Source of the DNA: Limonium bicolor
Lineage: Eukaryota > Streptophyta > Magnoliopsida > Caryophyllales > Plumbaginaceae
Assembly (NCBI GenBank): GCA_023374045.1
Contig: CM041776.1
Span: 471,251,375 to 471,315,374 of the forward strand
Length of the DNA stretch: 64,000 nucleotides
Direction of reading: 5' to 3'
Shown: positions 12,885-23,958 of the stretch, piece after piece
Numbering within the stretch: the first letter of the stretch is position 1
Layout: every line of letters starts with the position of its first letter
The notes under the pieces: model-generated
What the model saw: only the letters and a program-made list of their open reading frames with translations
Told to the model about the DNA's origin: nothing
Database searches by the model: none
Made by a program: the position numbers and the translations under genes

Positions 12885-12902
12885 TGGCGCCGTTGCCGGG
12901 GA
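12885..12902 (+). promoter_or_regulatory. Primer-binding site, tRNA-Asp type
   Basis: TGGCGCCGTTGCCGGGGA begins three bases after the LTR. The same site follows the LTR at 46,281. It is the primer site usual for Athila/Tat Gypsy elements. Confidence 0.85.
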
Positions 12903-12981
12903 CTTGGAATTAGTCCAAGTCCTAATTCGGTAAAACGCCTTATTCTTTGATTCTTAATTTATTTTCGCCCTTAGTTGTGCA

Positions 12982-13525
12982 GATTTGGATATGCCGTGCA
13001 TCTTGCCGGAAATCAAATACCCGGCATACTCGGAGGAAGTCCGACGCCGGACAGGTTTTGCCCGGCATCATGTCCGGCATGTTCAGATTCCTTTTAAAAT
13101 TTCGTATAATGTTAAGTATTAACAAATTGATTTTATTCTTGTATGCACCCTTCGTTTATTTTTCTCTTCTAATAGTCCCTATACTACGATTCTTTAATTT
13201 AGATTTCGAGTTTGAACTTGCCGTGTATTATGCCGGATTTACTATACCCGGCTTATCGGAGGAAGTCCTATGCCGGACAGGATTTATCCGGCATGTCACC
13301 CGGCATGCTCAAATTCTCTCAATATTATTGTCTTAAATAGGAGGGACAGTTAGGAATGATCTCCTCTTGCATCTATATTGATTATCTTCTGCACTTAATG
13401 TCTTTAATTAAGTTAATTTTTTGATTTTTGTTCACGCCGGGAAACATGCCGGGTTGTATAAACCCGGCAATAGTGGAGGAAGTCCACTGCCGGTAAGAGT
13501 CACCGACACTATGTCCGGCAGAACC
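12982..13525 (+). repeat. Three leader repeats of a CCGGCAT-rich unit
   Basis: Three imperfect copies (about 12,990-13,085, 13,222-13,312 and 13,432-13,522) each hold a CCGTGCAT- or CACGCCGG-like start, TACCCGGC, GGAGGAAGTCC, GCCGGACAGG-like and CCGGCAT elements. They lie in the untranslated leader between the primer site and gag. The half-sites repeat those of the LTR array. Their role is unknown. Confidence 0.75.
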
Positions 13526-13626
13526 AAAACTTTATTTTTCCTTTTCGTAAGTCTAAATATTATTTCTTTTATTTTTACGAAATATTATAACATTTTCTTC
13601 TACTCCTCCTGAAGTTATCCAAGTGA

Positions 13627-15052
13627 ATGCTTCTTCGGTCAACTAGTACTCCTGACAATTTAGCCAACCTTGATCCGGAGATCGAGAGAACCCTACTTCA
13701 TACTTTAAGGCAACAACGAATTCTACAAGAAGTAGATCCTACACCAATGGCAACACCTACCGTCCGTAACATAAACCGGCCTTCTAACCAAGACCAAAAG
13801 CCCGCAATTGACCTTCCTCTCCTTCCACAAAACGAGTACGATGAATGGCAAAAACTCAAGCCATATCATCAAATCAGATGCATAAAGGAGTTGGGTCTTT
13901 TCGACGGTACAAATCCGGACGATGCCTTGCTCCACGTCACTAAATTTCTACAGCATACAAACAGCCTAACCTCCACAAATAACGTCCTCCAATATGCCAG
14001 GCTTTCCCTCTTCCCCCATAGCCTTACAAGGAACGCCAGCAAGTGGTACCACAGTCTACCCCCAGTACCATCACCACATGGGAGGACATGCAACCAAGGT
14101 GTTTTATGACAAGTTCATGCCTCCAAGTCGCACCCTGGAGATGATCGCCGAGTTATACAACTTCAGACAACCCACCTCGGAGAACATCTGTGAGACTTGG
14201 GACAGATTCAAGGGGTTGCTGCGCACATGTCCTCACCACGGCCTCACCAAGGAACAACTATCTCAGTTGTTTTACAAGGGGTTGGTCAACCAATGCAAGA
14301 CCATGATCCTTTCCTCCCTTGGTGCAGACATATTGAAGAAGCCTGGAGATCAATTCCTTAGTGGAGTTGAATCTCTTTGCGAAGAGATTAGAGATTGGGC
14401 CACAGGTGGAACCAGGGGTGGTACCGCTGGTTTATTTCAAGTGGAAGAGGGCGACTCCAAATTCGACAAATTGATGCAAAGTCATGAGCAGTTATTGGAG
14501 AGTAATGCCCAGACATCAACGAGGGTTAGTGCTCTACAGAAAGTGGTGGAGCAAATAGCAATGAACAAACTTCCTCAACAAGCGAACGTGGTTAGTGCAC
14601 GACCGCACGCTTCGAACCCTGACATTCCAGACTTTCAGAATGTTGAGGAAGTCAATTATGTGAGTAACCAAGGGTATCGGCAGCCATGGCAACAGGGGAA
14701 CCAACCCCCTCAACACTTCCAGAGTCAAGCCGGCTACCAGGGAGGTCCAAGACAATACAGACCATCCCACCCTGCATCATCATCAGAGGCTGAAATGGCT
14801 GAACTTCGTGACATGATGTCAGCCCTGATGAACAAGACCCAGGATACTCAAAACGAGATCTCGACCATTCGCAAGGAGCACAAATCGTTGCAGTTGCAAT
14901 TACAACAACTCCTGACGCAACCACGACAACCAGGTCAGCTCCCGTCCCAAACGCAAACCAATCCACGGGAGCATGCGAATTCGGAACCTTCCACGCCCAA
15001 CACGCAACCCACAACGCGGCCCCTCACTGATCTCATATGCCAAATAGCCTAA
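13627..15052 (+). pseudogene. Athila-like gag with two frame breaks
   Basis: The start at 13,627 opens MLLRSTSTPDNLANLDPEIE. The capsid-like part holds ELGLFDGTNPDDALLHVTKF and ASKWYHSLP; Gag is the coat-forming protein of the element. Near 14,060-14,095 single-base losses move the reading to another frame, which continues with KFMPPSRTLEMIAELYNF, CPHHGLTKEQLSQLFYKG and a Gln-rich tail to a stop at 15,052. Compared with the gag at 46,711, the tail ends before the SLRSG motif that leads into protease, so the element appears to have lost everything from there to near the 3' end. Confidence 0.85.
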
Positions 15053-16089
15053 AAGGCTAAGTGTAGGCGGTTCCTCCTCACGCCTTCATATCAAAAGGGG
15101 AGCCCTTCGTATCCTTTAATTTTTCTCCTTTTATTTTATGTTATGTTTTTAAATTGCTTTCCTATAGTTGTTTCACGTTTCTTAAAAAAAAAGTTTTACT
15201 TATTCGTTTTCTTTCGAACACTGGGGACAGTGTTCCTGCAAGTGTAGGGCAGGGACCCCTTTAAAAAAATATATATAATAAGTTTTTATAATATGCATAA
15301 GTTGTGCGCTTAATCAATGTTTTACTAAACTTTGCATGTTTTTGATTAAGATGAGATTAGGAATGAATAAAAGCTTGTTCTCTCAAGAGGTAAGCTCTCT
15401 AATGACTTATAGATTCCTGTTTTTAACTTCTTGATTCTCTTTATAACATGAGTATATGACCTTACTCCTATTTCTATCTCTTATGTACTTCTGGGTATTT
15501 ATTTCTTTTCTTTTCAAATTGTGAAAAATCTTTTGGGTGAAAATCTTAAATAGGGTTTTTGTGAAAAAAAGAAAAGAAGAAGAAAAAAGAAAGAAAAAAA
15601 ATCTTCTTCCAAAGGAAAAGCATTATATTCCTTGAGATTGCAAAGATGCCTCAGAATAAAAGCAAGAAACGAGAGTTTTCCTTTTATTTTTCTCCTAAAT
15701 TCCCCGTTCTTCAATGCAAAAAAATCATGGTTGATTCAGAAACTCTTGCAAAATAGGGCTGATTCATAAAAACCATTGATGAGAGTCTGGCCACATTCAG
15801 AAACTCTTGAAAAATAGAGCTGAATGATGGAAACCGGAAAAAAGAGAGATTACAAAAATCCCTTATGCAAAATAGCCCAAAAGTTTTTGATCGATTTTGA
15901 AGATCTTTTTATACCCATTAGTATGTTTTGATAGAATAAGGTAGAGTAAGTGATACTTATGAATTAGAGCCATATAGTTGGAAATATTTATCTACATTTC
16001 ATTCTAGAGTTTATCTGTTTTGTGCATAAGTAGTTAGTCCTTTCTAATCTTGTTTTGCTCGAGGACTAGCAAAAGGTAAGTGTAGGGCT
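15053..16089 (+). other. 3' untranslated region of the gag-only element
   Basis: This stretch is non-coding. It includes a purine-rich AAGAAAAGAAGAAG tract near 15,570-15,600 and ends in CGAGGACTAGCAAAAGG plus GTAGGGCT directly before the LTR. The same ending (GAGGACAAGCAAAAAG, then a G-rich run) precedes the LTRs at 53,437 and 23,959. Confidence 0.7.
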
Positions 16090-17577
16090 TGATAAGCCGC
16101 AGACTTATCATATTTTATGCATTAGATTTAGTATTATATTTATCTAAATAAAGTTATATTTATGTTATTTATGCTTATTATGTGTTAAAGTATAATATTT
16201 GTACAGATTTATGTTTTTATGAGTTTTCTGTGCAAGGAATGATTTTCTAGGCAAAAGTTCAGTTGAAGCCGGACTCCATGCCGGGTAGTTTCTGCACGGC
16301 ATAAGCACAGAACAGAAAAGAGGCCTTGCCAGACCTAATGCCGGGTAGATTCCATCCGGCATAAGTAAAGAGTCGCCACGGTTGACCAAGTGAGAGCATA
16401 TTGACCGTTGGTGAAAAGGATGCTGCCGGGTGTGATGCGGGTATATCCTACCCGGCATATGCACTGTTTCACACGGAATTGACGGTTTCGACCGTTAACA
16501 GTTGGGGCATTTATCACGTGTGCCGGCTACTGGTGATCCGGCACGACACCGGCAATGACACATTTAATGCCTATAAATAGGCCGAGGAAGGCAACAATTT
16601 GACACACTTCAACACCATATTATACTCCATTCATTACTCCATTTCCGCCCACATTCCAAGTGTTGGTGTCCAAGGCATTTCTACGGATCTATCCACGAGA
16701 AGAAGAGAAGATCTTGTCAGGGTTGAGGCTATAACCAATCTCCTTCTCCCTTATGTATTTCTTCTTTATTTGAGTGGATGGTGAAGTAGAAATCCTTGTT
16801 AGTTCTTGGTTAGAGATGAATTCCTTCTTGTAAACACTATGATTATCTCAATATAATTTCAAGCGTTCATTAAGATATTGGTTCTTATTGCAAGGGAATT
16901 AGTTGATCCCTCATTCCCTTTGTGCAAATCCTACTTGAGGAAGAAAAGCCCAAGAGTAGGATAGGTTAGACTAATCTTAGTGGTCTTTGATGTTTTCATC
17001 TATGATTTAGGGTTAGCATAAGAGATTTGAATTAACCCATCTTCCCCCATTTCCTTGTTCATTTCGTGGCATGATATATGCTCGATTTGTTAATAGGGAT
17101 GAGTTTCTTGTTGTCAGACCCGAAGCAAGAGAATGATTTTCACACACGAATGTGCCGGGTGCACTGCCGGGTCTCTTGTGTCCGGCACATTCAACGTCTT
17201 TGAATATGCCGTGCATCTGGTGTCTGGCAGGATGTCTGGCGCTTTCAAGTTGTTTGGTTAAGTTCGAGTCTTGAAGTTCATTGCGTGATCATACTGTTAC
17301 TTGGTGATTTAATCCCGAATCTAGGACAAATTATTAGTAAGTTAGTTTATTTTCTTAGTTTAGAATCAACCTTTGTTTCCCCCCTTGTCTTAGAATAGGT
17401 ATTACCGGATTAGGACTAATTTTCTATAAGTCCCTTGGGTACGATACTCTCGGTCGTAATGTATTTACACTATACTCCGACCGGGTTTTATTTTGCTACC
17501 CGTATTAGAGTTGTAGGTTTAGTTATTTGTTTTATTCTTTTGTATATAGTTTTATCCCTACAATTTTCCTGTTAGCA
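16090..17577 (+). repeat. 3' LTR of the gag-only element
   Basis: It spans 1,488 bp and is nearly identical to 11,398-12,881, with a few substitutions and short indels (for example near 16,390 and 16,435). It ends GTTAGCA before the TGCCA duplication. TATA box at 16,571-16,580. Confidence 0.92.
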
Positions 17578-17582
17578 TGCCA

Positions 17583-17995
17583 CAGCAGTGAGTTTTTGGA
17601 ATGCACATTTAGACAGACTTGATCGTCTGGGTAATAGAGTGTAAGCACATTTTGTAGAGATTGCCTTCTCTACGTCCCACAGCTTTTAATGAACCTGTAC
17701 GCTCATCATAAACCTTACAATCCGAAGAGGAGAAAAGTACCAAGTTGAATCTATCACAAATTTGAGAAATACTTAGTAAACTGTGTTGGAGTCCAGTGAC
17801 CAGATGGACTCCATCAATTTTAAATTTTGAGGGGTTACCTACGGACCCAACACCCATGATTTCACCCTGGTTGTTGTTTCCAAAAGTAATCTTACCTCCT
17901 TGGTAGGATGAAAGCGAATTGAATTGATTTGGATCTCCAGTCATGTGACGAGAACATCCACTGTCCAAGTACCAGCTGTCTCCATTCGCCTTCAC
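17583..17995 (-). pseudogene. Copia protease region
   Basis: The minus-strand frame from 17,995 reads SWYLDSGCSRHMTGD, the aspartic-protease active site (DSG) of Copia polyproteins, followed by GKITFGNNNQGEIMGVGSVG and a typical hydrophobic run with LLSISQICD. Codons continue to 17,583, where the gag-only element interrupts the pre-integrase motif. This portion is in one frame. Confidence 0.88.
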
Positions 17996-18129
17996 CTACA
18001 AAAGAACAGATCATTTGTTAGATTTGGGAACCCAGATGTACTTGGGTTCCCTTTTCGAGCCAGACTGCTTCAATTTTCTCGTGCTTCGAGTATCAATTTA
18101 ACACTTTTAACATTAAATGAGAGATCTCT

Positions 18130-20069
18130 ATTCAATTTATCACATGCACTGTCTCGATGTCCAAGGCTCCCGCAATAGCCACAATTTTGGTTGGTGGATG
18201 ATTGACCAGGAGTCGAATTTTTCTTTTTCTTGATATCGTTTGGCTCTGTTGTCGGATTTGGACATATTCTTTGGAATGTCGAACTTACCTTTGTGCCACT
18301 TGGGCGTGGATTGAGTGGATCGAACTCCGGATTGTAGATTCACAATCTGTTGAGAGAGTTGTTCTACTTTAGAGCGAAGAGCATCTCGATCTTGACTAAT
18401 TTCTTTGATTTTGGAGTTGGCCCACTCAGGTAGTTCGGAGGAGGTGACTCTTTGATAAATTTAACTGGCTTAAGAGAAAGAGCGTGTTCTTTTTCTTTCA
18501 GTTTTTGAGTGAGGTTTTGATAGTGGTGTTCAGGGATATTTTTGGATTGAGAAGCATTAAGATCATTTTGAAGAGAACAACACTTATCAGTAAAGATGGT
18601 GAGGTCTTGTTTGAGAGAGTCGATCAGGGTGAGGGACTCTTTCTGGTCACCCTGTCTAAATTGAGTTTGTTCTAAGGTATCATGAAGTTCCTTTTGAAGG
18701 AATCTACATGACGCCTTGAATCTTGCATATCTAACCTAAGAGAACAAGAGATGGTTTTGTGTTCCTCAGCTTCATCTCTTAGAGCATACATAAGACCTTT
18801 TGAGATTTCGAGTTCCTCAGATAGCTCGGTTAACTTGCTGGTAAGACTTGCTTTGAGGGAGTTGTTCTCGGAGACAATTTTAGCAATTAGAGTCATAATC
18901 CCATGGGAGAAATACGGTAAAGGTCTGTTTCAAGGTGAGAACGGGTTACCTCATTATCAGGGATCATGGACTCCGTCGTGTCATGTGCCATTAGACATAC
19001 CAGTCCGCTGGACTCTGTGTCTGGATCGTCGGAGTCTGAATCGCCCCATCCAACAGCTGCATGAGCGATCTCCCATGAGATTTTCCATACTGGCTTTTGA
19101 GTAAAGGACAGTCCTTCTTGAAGTGACCAGGTTTATTGCAACTGAAGCAAGTGACAGAATTGAAAACTTGTTTAGAAGTGTTCGAGAACGACCGACTCTG
19201 TCGATTAGGTTGGTTACGCATGAACTTTCGAAAGTTCTTGACTATGAAGACAAAGTCCTCCATAGTCTCAGCCCACTTTCCTCAACAATAATGTCCACCA
19301 GCTCAGCCTTGGCTTGTCTGATTTGAGTATCAGCAACATAGGCTCCTTCTTGAGTTAACTGAGTTGAATTCACCTGCAAGGCTTGGTCATTCAAAGTAGT
19401 AGTCTTACTAGAAGAAGGAGAAGAAGTATTACCACATTTTTTCGAACATTCTTCTTATATTTATCTACGGATTGTAGATAGGAACCTAGGTCTTGACAGC
19501 TCCATTTGGATAAGTCCTTGCATGCTTTGGTAGAGATTACCGTTTCCGCCCATTCTTCTCTCAGACTGTCCAGCAACTTGTGCAAGACACTCTCTCTATC
19601 TGGTAGGATGCTAACTTCCTGCATAGTAGTGGTTAGTAAATAGAACGATCAAGCACTTCTTCCAGAGACTCACCGGTTTCTGCAGAAAATTTTCATAGTC
19701 CATTCGATGTTCTTGAGCTTTGCATTTCTTTAGTTCAGTGACTCCTTCGTGAGTTGCTTGAAGGAGTGTCCAGATCTCATTAGTGGATTTACAGTGATTT
19801 ACTCTCCTTTGTTCTGGGATGGACAAGCAGGTGTATATTGCGCGTGATGCTTGACGATTCAGCTCGTACCTCTTGCGATCTGCAGCAGTCCATGTGGATC
19901 GGTCTGGATTGACTACAAGATCTCCTCCAGTGACTATTTCCCAAAGCTCGGAGTTGACAGACTCAATGTGTTGCTCGATCTCATTTTTTCAGTGGTCGTA
20001 GTTGGTGGAGGTGAGTCTGGGATGCTCGAAGTGCATTTTGTTGTTTTGATTGGCGAAGAGGTCTGCCAT
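18130..20069 (-). pseudogene. Sirevirus-like gag, decayed
   Basis: The gag start is placed at 20,069 (MADLFANQNNKMHFEHPRL), ~45 bp after the primer site. A TGG-to-TGA type stop appears about 25 codons in. Downstream pieces include IWTLLQATHEGVTELKK (UBN2-like Gag region, 19,826-19,611), the zinc knuckle CFSCNKPGHFKKDC (about 19,150-19,110), a Leu/Glu-rich coiled coil at 18,896-18,672, and a second knuckle CGYCGSLGHRDSAC (about 18,180-18,135). An extended coiled coil and two knuckles fit Sirevirus Gag. Several shifts separate the pieces. Confidence 0.8.
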
Positions 20070-20100
20070 TGCTTCGATGATTGACCGTTAGCCTAAGCAA

Positions 20101-20113
20101 GGCTTGATACCAC
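20101..20113 (-). promoter_or_regulatory. Copia primer-binding site
   Basis: Two bases inside the 5' LTR the minus strand reads TGGTATCAAGCC. This resembles the usual Copia primer site TGGTATCAGAGC complementary to initiator methionine tRNA, with a small alteration. The gag start codon follows only ~45 bases further on. Confidence 0.75.
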
Positions 20114-20114
20114 G

Positions 20115-20931
20115 TGTAGGATCGGGTGGCTAACTCAAACCAATCAAAGGTGTGAGTCTAAGGATTGGTTTGACTCAATCAGCCTTCGTAAGTGAGAAAC
20201 ACTCTGTGATGTAGAGGCACTCTATCGAATTAATAGAACTAAGGGTGCGGAAGACTTTTGCGGTAATTGTAGTGAAACGATGAAAAGGAAGAAGGACTCT
20301 GTGGAACTCAGCGAGATACACAAATAAGCTATTTCATTTCCTGGTCAAATAAAACAACTTACAAATGCCCACTAAGTAGAACGGATCTACTTAGCAGTTT
20401 TTCACTCACTCACCCAACACACTTTCTAATCAGAACAATGGTAAGCGTAGTGAAACTAGGATCTTCCTAGGTAGAGTCTTTCTAGAGGTGCTAACTATCT
20501 TGGTACGTATTCTCTCTCTTTCTAGCTTATAATGCAATTCTCTTTCTCTCTCTAAGCTCTGAAATAATACTCAATGAAAGCACACATGAATTGACTATTA
20601 CATATCTTATTTATACTCTAAGTGTAACAGCCAGTCGAAGGAGTTAGTTCTGAAAATACCGGAACTAACTTAGTGGGCAACTTCCAACGGCTCTTACTTG
20701 GTCTTCTACTTGGGCCGCGATCTTCGGGTGTTGAGGAAGAGCTTCATGACCGTTGAGGCGCTTAAGGTGTTCCGAGTTGACTCCTGATTTTTCGCAACAG
20801 CATGGGAGAGTCTATGGAGTCTTCTTTGTTACGCGGACTCTATCGCAGAGGCTCACTCTTTGTGTCTGTCAAGTGATGATTGACTCTGTCGTGGTGAAAG
20901 GCTATCTCTGCAACACTCCGATGTCCCAACA
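20115..20931 (-). repeat. 5' LTR of the Copia element
   Basis: It starts (minus strand) TGTTGGGACATCGGAG at 20,931 and ends CCTACA at 20,115. The TATAAATA box at 20,608-20,615 on the minus strand would drive the gag-pol transcript. A tRNA-iMet-like primer site follows directly. Confidence 0.9.
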
Positions 20932-21159
20932 GAAAGTAATACTAAATTACTAAGATATCTAAAATATTACAAGAAAGAAGTCCTAAGTGGTATTATCCCC
21001 ATTCATTCATACCAATCATCATGTTGGCCTTCATTTGCAATGCGCGTGCTTGGGATCTAAGCTCGGCTAAGTCCCAATCATACTTCTCAACACAAACCTT
21101 GATTGAGTCCGGTGCAAGACCCAAAACGATGTCATTTTGGCCCGAGACTAACGGTAACT

Positions 21160-21390
21160 TCACCGGTTCCAGGGCGGTTCCAGTTCTGGTTCCACCGGTT
21201 CCGGTTCCTGGTTCCGAATCCGACGACGGTTCCAGGCGGTTCCGATTCCGGTTCCGGGCCCGGTTCGGGCTTGAATCTCAAAACATGTATTCGTATTCGG
21301 AACCGACTGAGGCTGTTCGGTTCCGGTTCCCACCGGTTCCCGGCCGGTTCCGGTTCCAATCGGTTCCGGGTAGAACCGGACCCGATGGCC
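21160..21390. repeat. Right subterminal GGTTCC repeats of hAT-1
   Basis: This dense tract of GGTTCCGG/CGGTTCC units faces the left cluster. The low-complexity ORFs that cross it on both strands are by-products of the repeat and not genes. Confidence 0.7.
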
Positions 21391-21405
21391 ACCATTAGTT
21401 TGGAT

Positions 21406-22111
21406 GGAAGGGGCCTTAAAGGCCAAATTAAATTAACAAAGGATGGTGTTCGCTACGGCGTTTATTCAGGTTTATTATTCGATATGTTCGATATACATTG
21501 TTGTTTGGTGATATTAAATGAATGTTTGGATTGGATGGATGGTTAAGTGTTTATGAATATTTGGATGGTTGATTATGCATATTATGCATGTATATTACAG
21601 TATTGATTACAACGTAAAATGGTAAAGCATGAGACCAATCTAATAATAAGATGGTTAAAATGACTAAGCGACCATTAGGGTCCAGGCCCAGCATACTCAG
21701 CGTTTATCGCTAATACTACACATTATGTAGGTTGTTGATTATTGTCGAAGCGAAGTGCGGGAACAGGGTAATTAGAGTTTATTTTGATTACCGCACATGG
21801 AGTTTATTTATATAATGATGTTAGACTGGTAAATGTATTATGGTACAGTTATGTATATTTGGGATTTGGGTAGACGCTCACTTGTCGACGTTTATGAGTA
21901 TGGACTTAGTATGATGTATAGGAGTTATCTCGTTATCACAGCGGTTAGCAGTTTGTTTATGTGGTTGTTGGATATAGTTGGCTTCGTTGCTCGCATGGGC
22001 GAGTAATGGCCGGTGACACCCGAGTGAGTATGTTGTTATTATTTATCTTCCGCTGTAAGACGTTTTATTATTGCTACGAGAGAGATTATTACGTGTTTAA
22101 GGAGAGGGGGT
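21406..22111. other. Continuation of the AT-rich host sequence of hAT-1
   Basis: This is the right half of the sequence interrupted at 4,885, with no credible gene. It ends GGGGGTTACA at ~22,111, where base composition changes abruptly. It may be the 3' end of a long LTR; the matching partner is not in the window. Confidence 0.35.
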
Positions 22112-23340
22112 TACAACACCAGCAGGTGGGGCAAGGCCCCACAGCCGTTGGAGCCCACTACCCGAGCTAGAGGTAGTGGGACATGCCAATAGGCATGTTC
22201 TAGGCACTCACGTGTCTAGCCGGGTGCTCTCCAGGCAGCCAGGGGTAACCCACGACTAGTTCACCTAGCTGCGGTGTGGGCCCATGGGCTCAACACCGCC
22301 AAGGAGTCCAAGTGTCCCGACATCCCCATTCATGGGTAAAATATAGCCTTTGAGGTCGGGCACTGGGTGCCCAGCCAGGACACAGCCGTGTAGGCAGCCT
22401 GGGGGCAGGCCAGGCAAAGACTAACCAGCCCCTAAAGAGGTTAATGTACCTTTCAGGCCAGACCAGACCCAGACATGCCCCTTTGCAGCCAAATCCCGAC
22501 ATAGTCTAGAAATACTTCAAAAATTCACTAAAATCAGATGCAAGCTCCAATTGCCATGAAACTTTGCCAACATTCTTATTAGTCAAGGGTGACCTTCGGT
22601 CTTCTTGGGTCCTCAGCAAAGTTGTCAAAGTCCCACACGTTTTGAGCCAACTTCATATCGGCTGCATCACGGTGCTGCGGTAGTGTGCAGGTGGTCACTG
22701 GGTGCCTGCGGCAGCGCCCAGCACCAGCTTCATGCAGCATCAGGCACTGGGCGCCCCAGACAAGGTCTGGGCGCCTAAGATAGGCCTGCATGCCCCAAGG
22801 TGCACACGACGAGGCTCGTGGGCCCTCGACATTGCACCTTGTGCCTACGGACAGTGTCTAGATGGGCACTGGGTACCTGCGACACACACCGTTGCGCCCA
22901 CAAGGCACACAGCAAGGCTCACGCGGCATCGGCTGTGCACAACAAGGGTCGTGTGTCTTCGGCAACACGCCCTTAGGCCCGACTCTCAGGCCAACCCAAA
23001 GGGTTGGGCCATGTTCATGGCCCTTGCACAGGCATTCCAATTTAGATTTCCATCACCCACAACCAGACAAGGCCAACAGCAAGGCATGCCATAGTTGTCA
23101 AGCTGGTTGCCCAAAAATGTGCGTAACAAACCCTCCCCGTTAAAGTGTTTGCCGACCTCGACAAAGTCCTCATGGGAGTAGGTCATCTTACTTGTTCCCT
23201 TTTTAGTTCAACGGCATCAACTGCCACAAGTCGCATTAAATTGTGCGGACTGCACTGACCACGCCTGGTCTTGTGAGTACTGGGCAAACGGTGCCTTTGC
23301 ACACCACCCCGTGTGCGGTCACGCTTATATTTATAGTAAG
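22112..23340. other. GC-rich stretch with GGGCACTGGGTGCC-like repeats, no gene
   Basis: The stretch is much more GC-rich than its surroundings. Near-palindromic units such as GGGCACTGGGTGCCC (near 22,358), CACTGGGTGCCTGCGG (near 22,695), GGCACTGGGCGCC (near 22,743) and GGGCACTGGGTACC (near 22,864) recur. ORFs exist on both strands but overlap one another, show no domain and look like composition artefacts. It is probably non-coding retrotransposon sequence (leader or LTR). Confidence 0.4.
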
Positions 23341-23958
23341 CAAGTTTTTCCTTGAATTCTTGGAATTTTCCACCGAATTTTTTTTCAAAAGTTCTCTCTT
23401 AAGGAGCACTTATGTGCGGTGCAATCATAAATCCATTTCTTGGTGAATTTTTATTGCTTAGGGGTTCTTTCTACCTTCTCATCTAGGGATTGCTAAGGGG
23501 TGCTTCCTTGTGAAAAATGTTAAAAAGGAACTTGAGAGGACACATAGGTAACCAACAAATGAGATCTGAGTGTTCATTGAAGCAAGGAAAAATGCCAAAT
23601 TATCTCTCCTCATCTCTTGTTGCAAAAGTGAATCAAATGCAAATCTCTATTTTTCCTTTTGTTTTTCCTCAATGCCCATTCTTGAGTGAAGTTGACCATG
23701 GTAAAAGTTCTCCAAGTTCCATAATCTGTAAGAACTCGGAAGCACTCTAGATCGTACCCTGAAACTCTATATTTCATTTGCCCTAAGCACACCCATGCCA
23801 CCATGAGAAGGTTGGTTGCACTCTTGAGGTTTTTCACAAATTTGCTCACATAAATTCAGGAATTCATCTAAACACTTGCTTGCTTTAAATGTTCCTTCTT
23901 TTTGAGAGTCCTTAGCTAATTTTTCTTGAGGACAAGAAAATAGATAAGTGGGGGGGGT
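23341..23958 (+). mobile_element. 3' internal end of an Athila-type element with PPT
   Basis: The stretch is similar to 52,870-53,436 of the full Athila-type element: ATGCGGTG, ATTGCTCAGGG/ATTGCTTAGGG, GGGATTGCTAAGGGG, GTAACCAACAAA, CAATGCCCATTCTTGAG and TGACCATGGTAAAAGTTCTC recur in the same order. It ends GAGGACAAGAAAATAG and a run of eight G before the LTR. It is non-coding in both elements. Confidence 0.8.

Larger units (their letters stand above)
11398..17577 (+). mobile_element. Gag-only, non-autonomous LTR retrotransposon (TR-GAG type)
   Basis: Two near-identical LTRs of ~1.49 kb start TGATAAGCC and end GTTAGCA. Exact 5-bp duplications TGCCA flank them at 11,393-11,397 and 17,578-17,582. 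A primer site for tRNA-Asp follows the 5' LTR. The 3.2 kb interior codes only for an Athila-like Gag and has no protease, RT, RNase H or integrase. The Gag is itself shifted by small deletions. The combination matches the class called terminal-repeat retrotransposons with a GAG domain, which rely on enzymes from a full relative. The element sits in sense orientation relative to the window, opposite to its Copia host. Confidence 0.92.
5408..20931 (-). mobile_element. Sirevirus-like Ty1/Copia retrotransposon, interrupted
   Basis: The order on the minus strand is 5' LTR (right), PBS, gag with UBN2-like region, zinc knuckle, coiled coil and second knuckle, protease, GAG-pre-integrase, integrase, RT, RNase H, env-like region, PPTs, 3' LTR (left). 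Flanking 5-mers GAAAA (5,403-5,407) and GAAAG (20,932-20,936) are a target duplication with one change; hAT-2 shows the empty site GGAAAGAAAGTAAT near 26,045. Subtracting the 6.2 kb insert gives ~9.3 kb, in the Sirevirus range. A coiled coil in Gag, an ORF after RNase H and repeated polypurine tracts are Sirevirus traits. Stops and frameshifts in every gene make it defective. Confidence 0.88.
4886..21397 (-). mobile_element. Non-autonomous hAT element (hAT-1) split by nested retrotransposons
   Basis: The ends are inverted repeats: TAATGGTGGCCA on the left and its complement on the right, each followed inward by a GGGTCCGGTTC tract. An exact 8-bp duplication GTTTGGAT lies at 4,878-4,885 and 21,398-21,405, the hAT size. 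Without the Copia insertion the element is only ~1 kb. Its right part keeps, on the minus strand near 21,010-21,115, the last codons of a hAT transposase (CVEKYDWDLAELRS) that are also found in hAT-2 at 25,544. No functional transposase remains, so it could only have been moved in trans. Confidence 0.9.

Noticed and set aside
22579..23186. Several 60-130 codon frames on both strands in the GC-rich block
   Set aside because: They overlap one another in opposite directions, have no domain, and follow from high GC and few stop codons.
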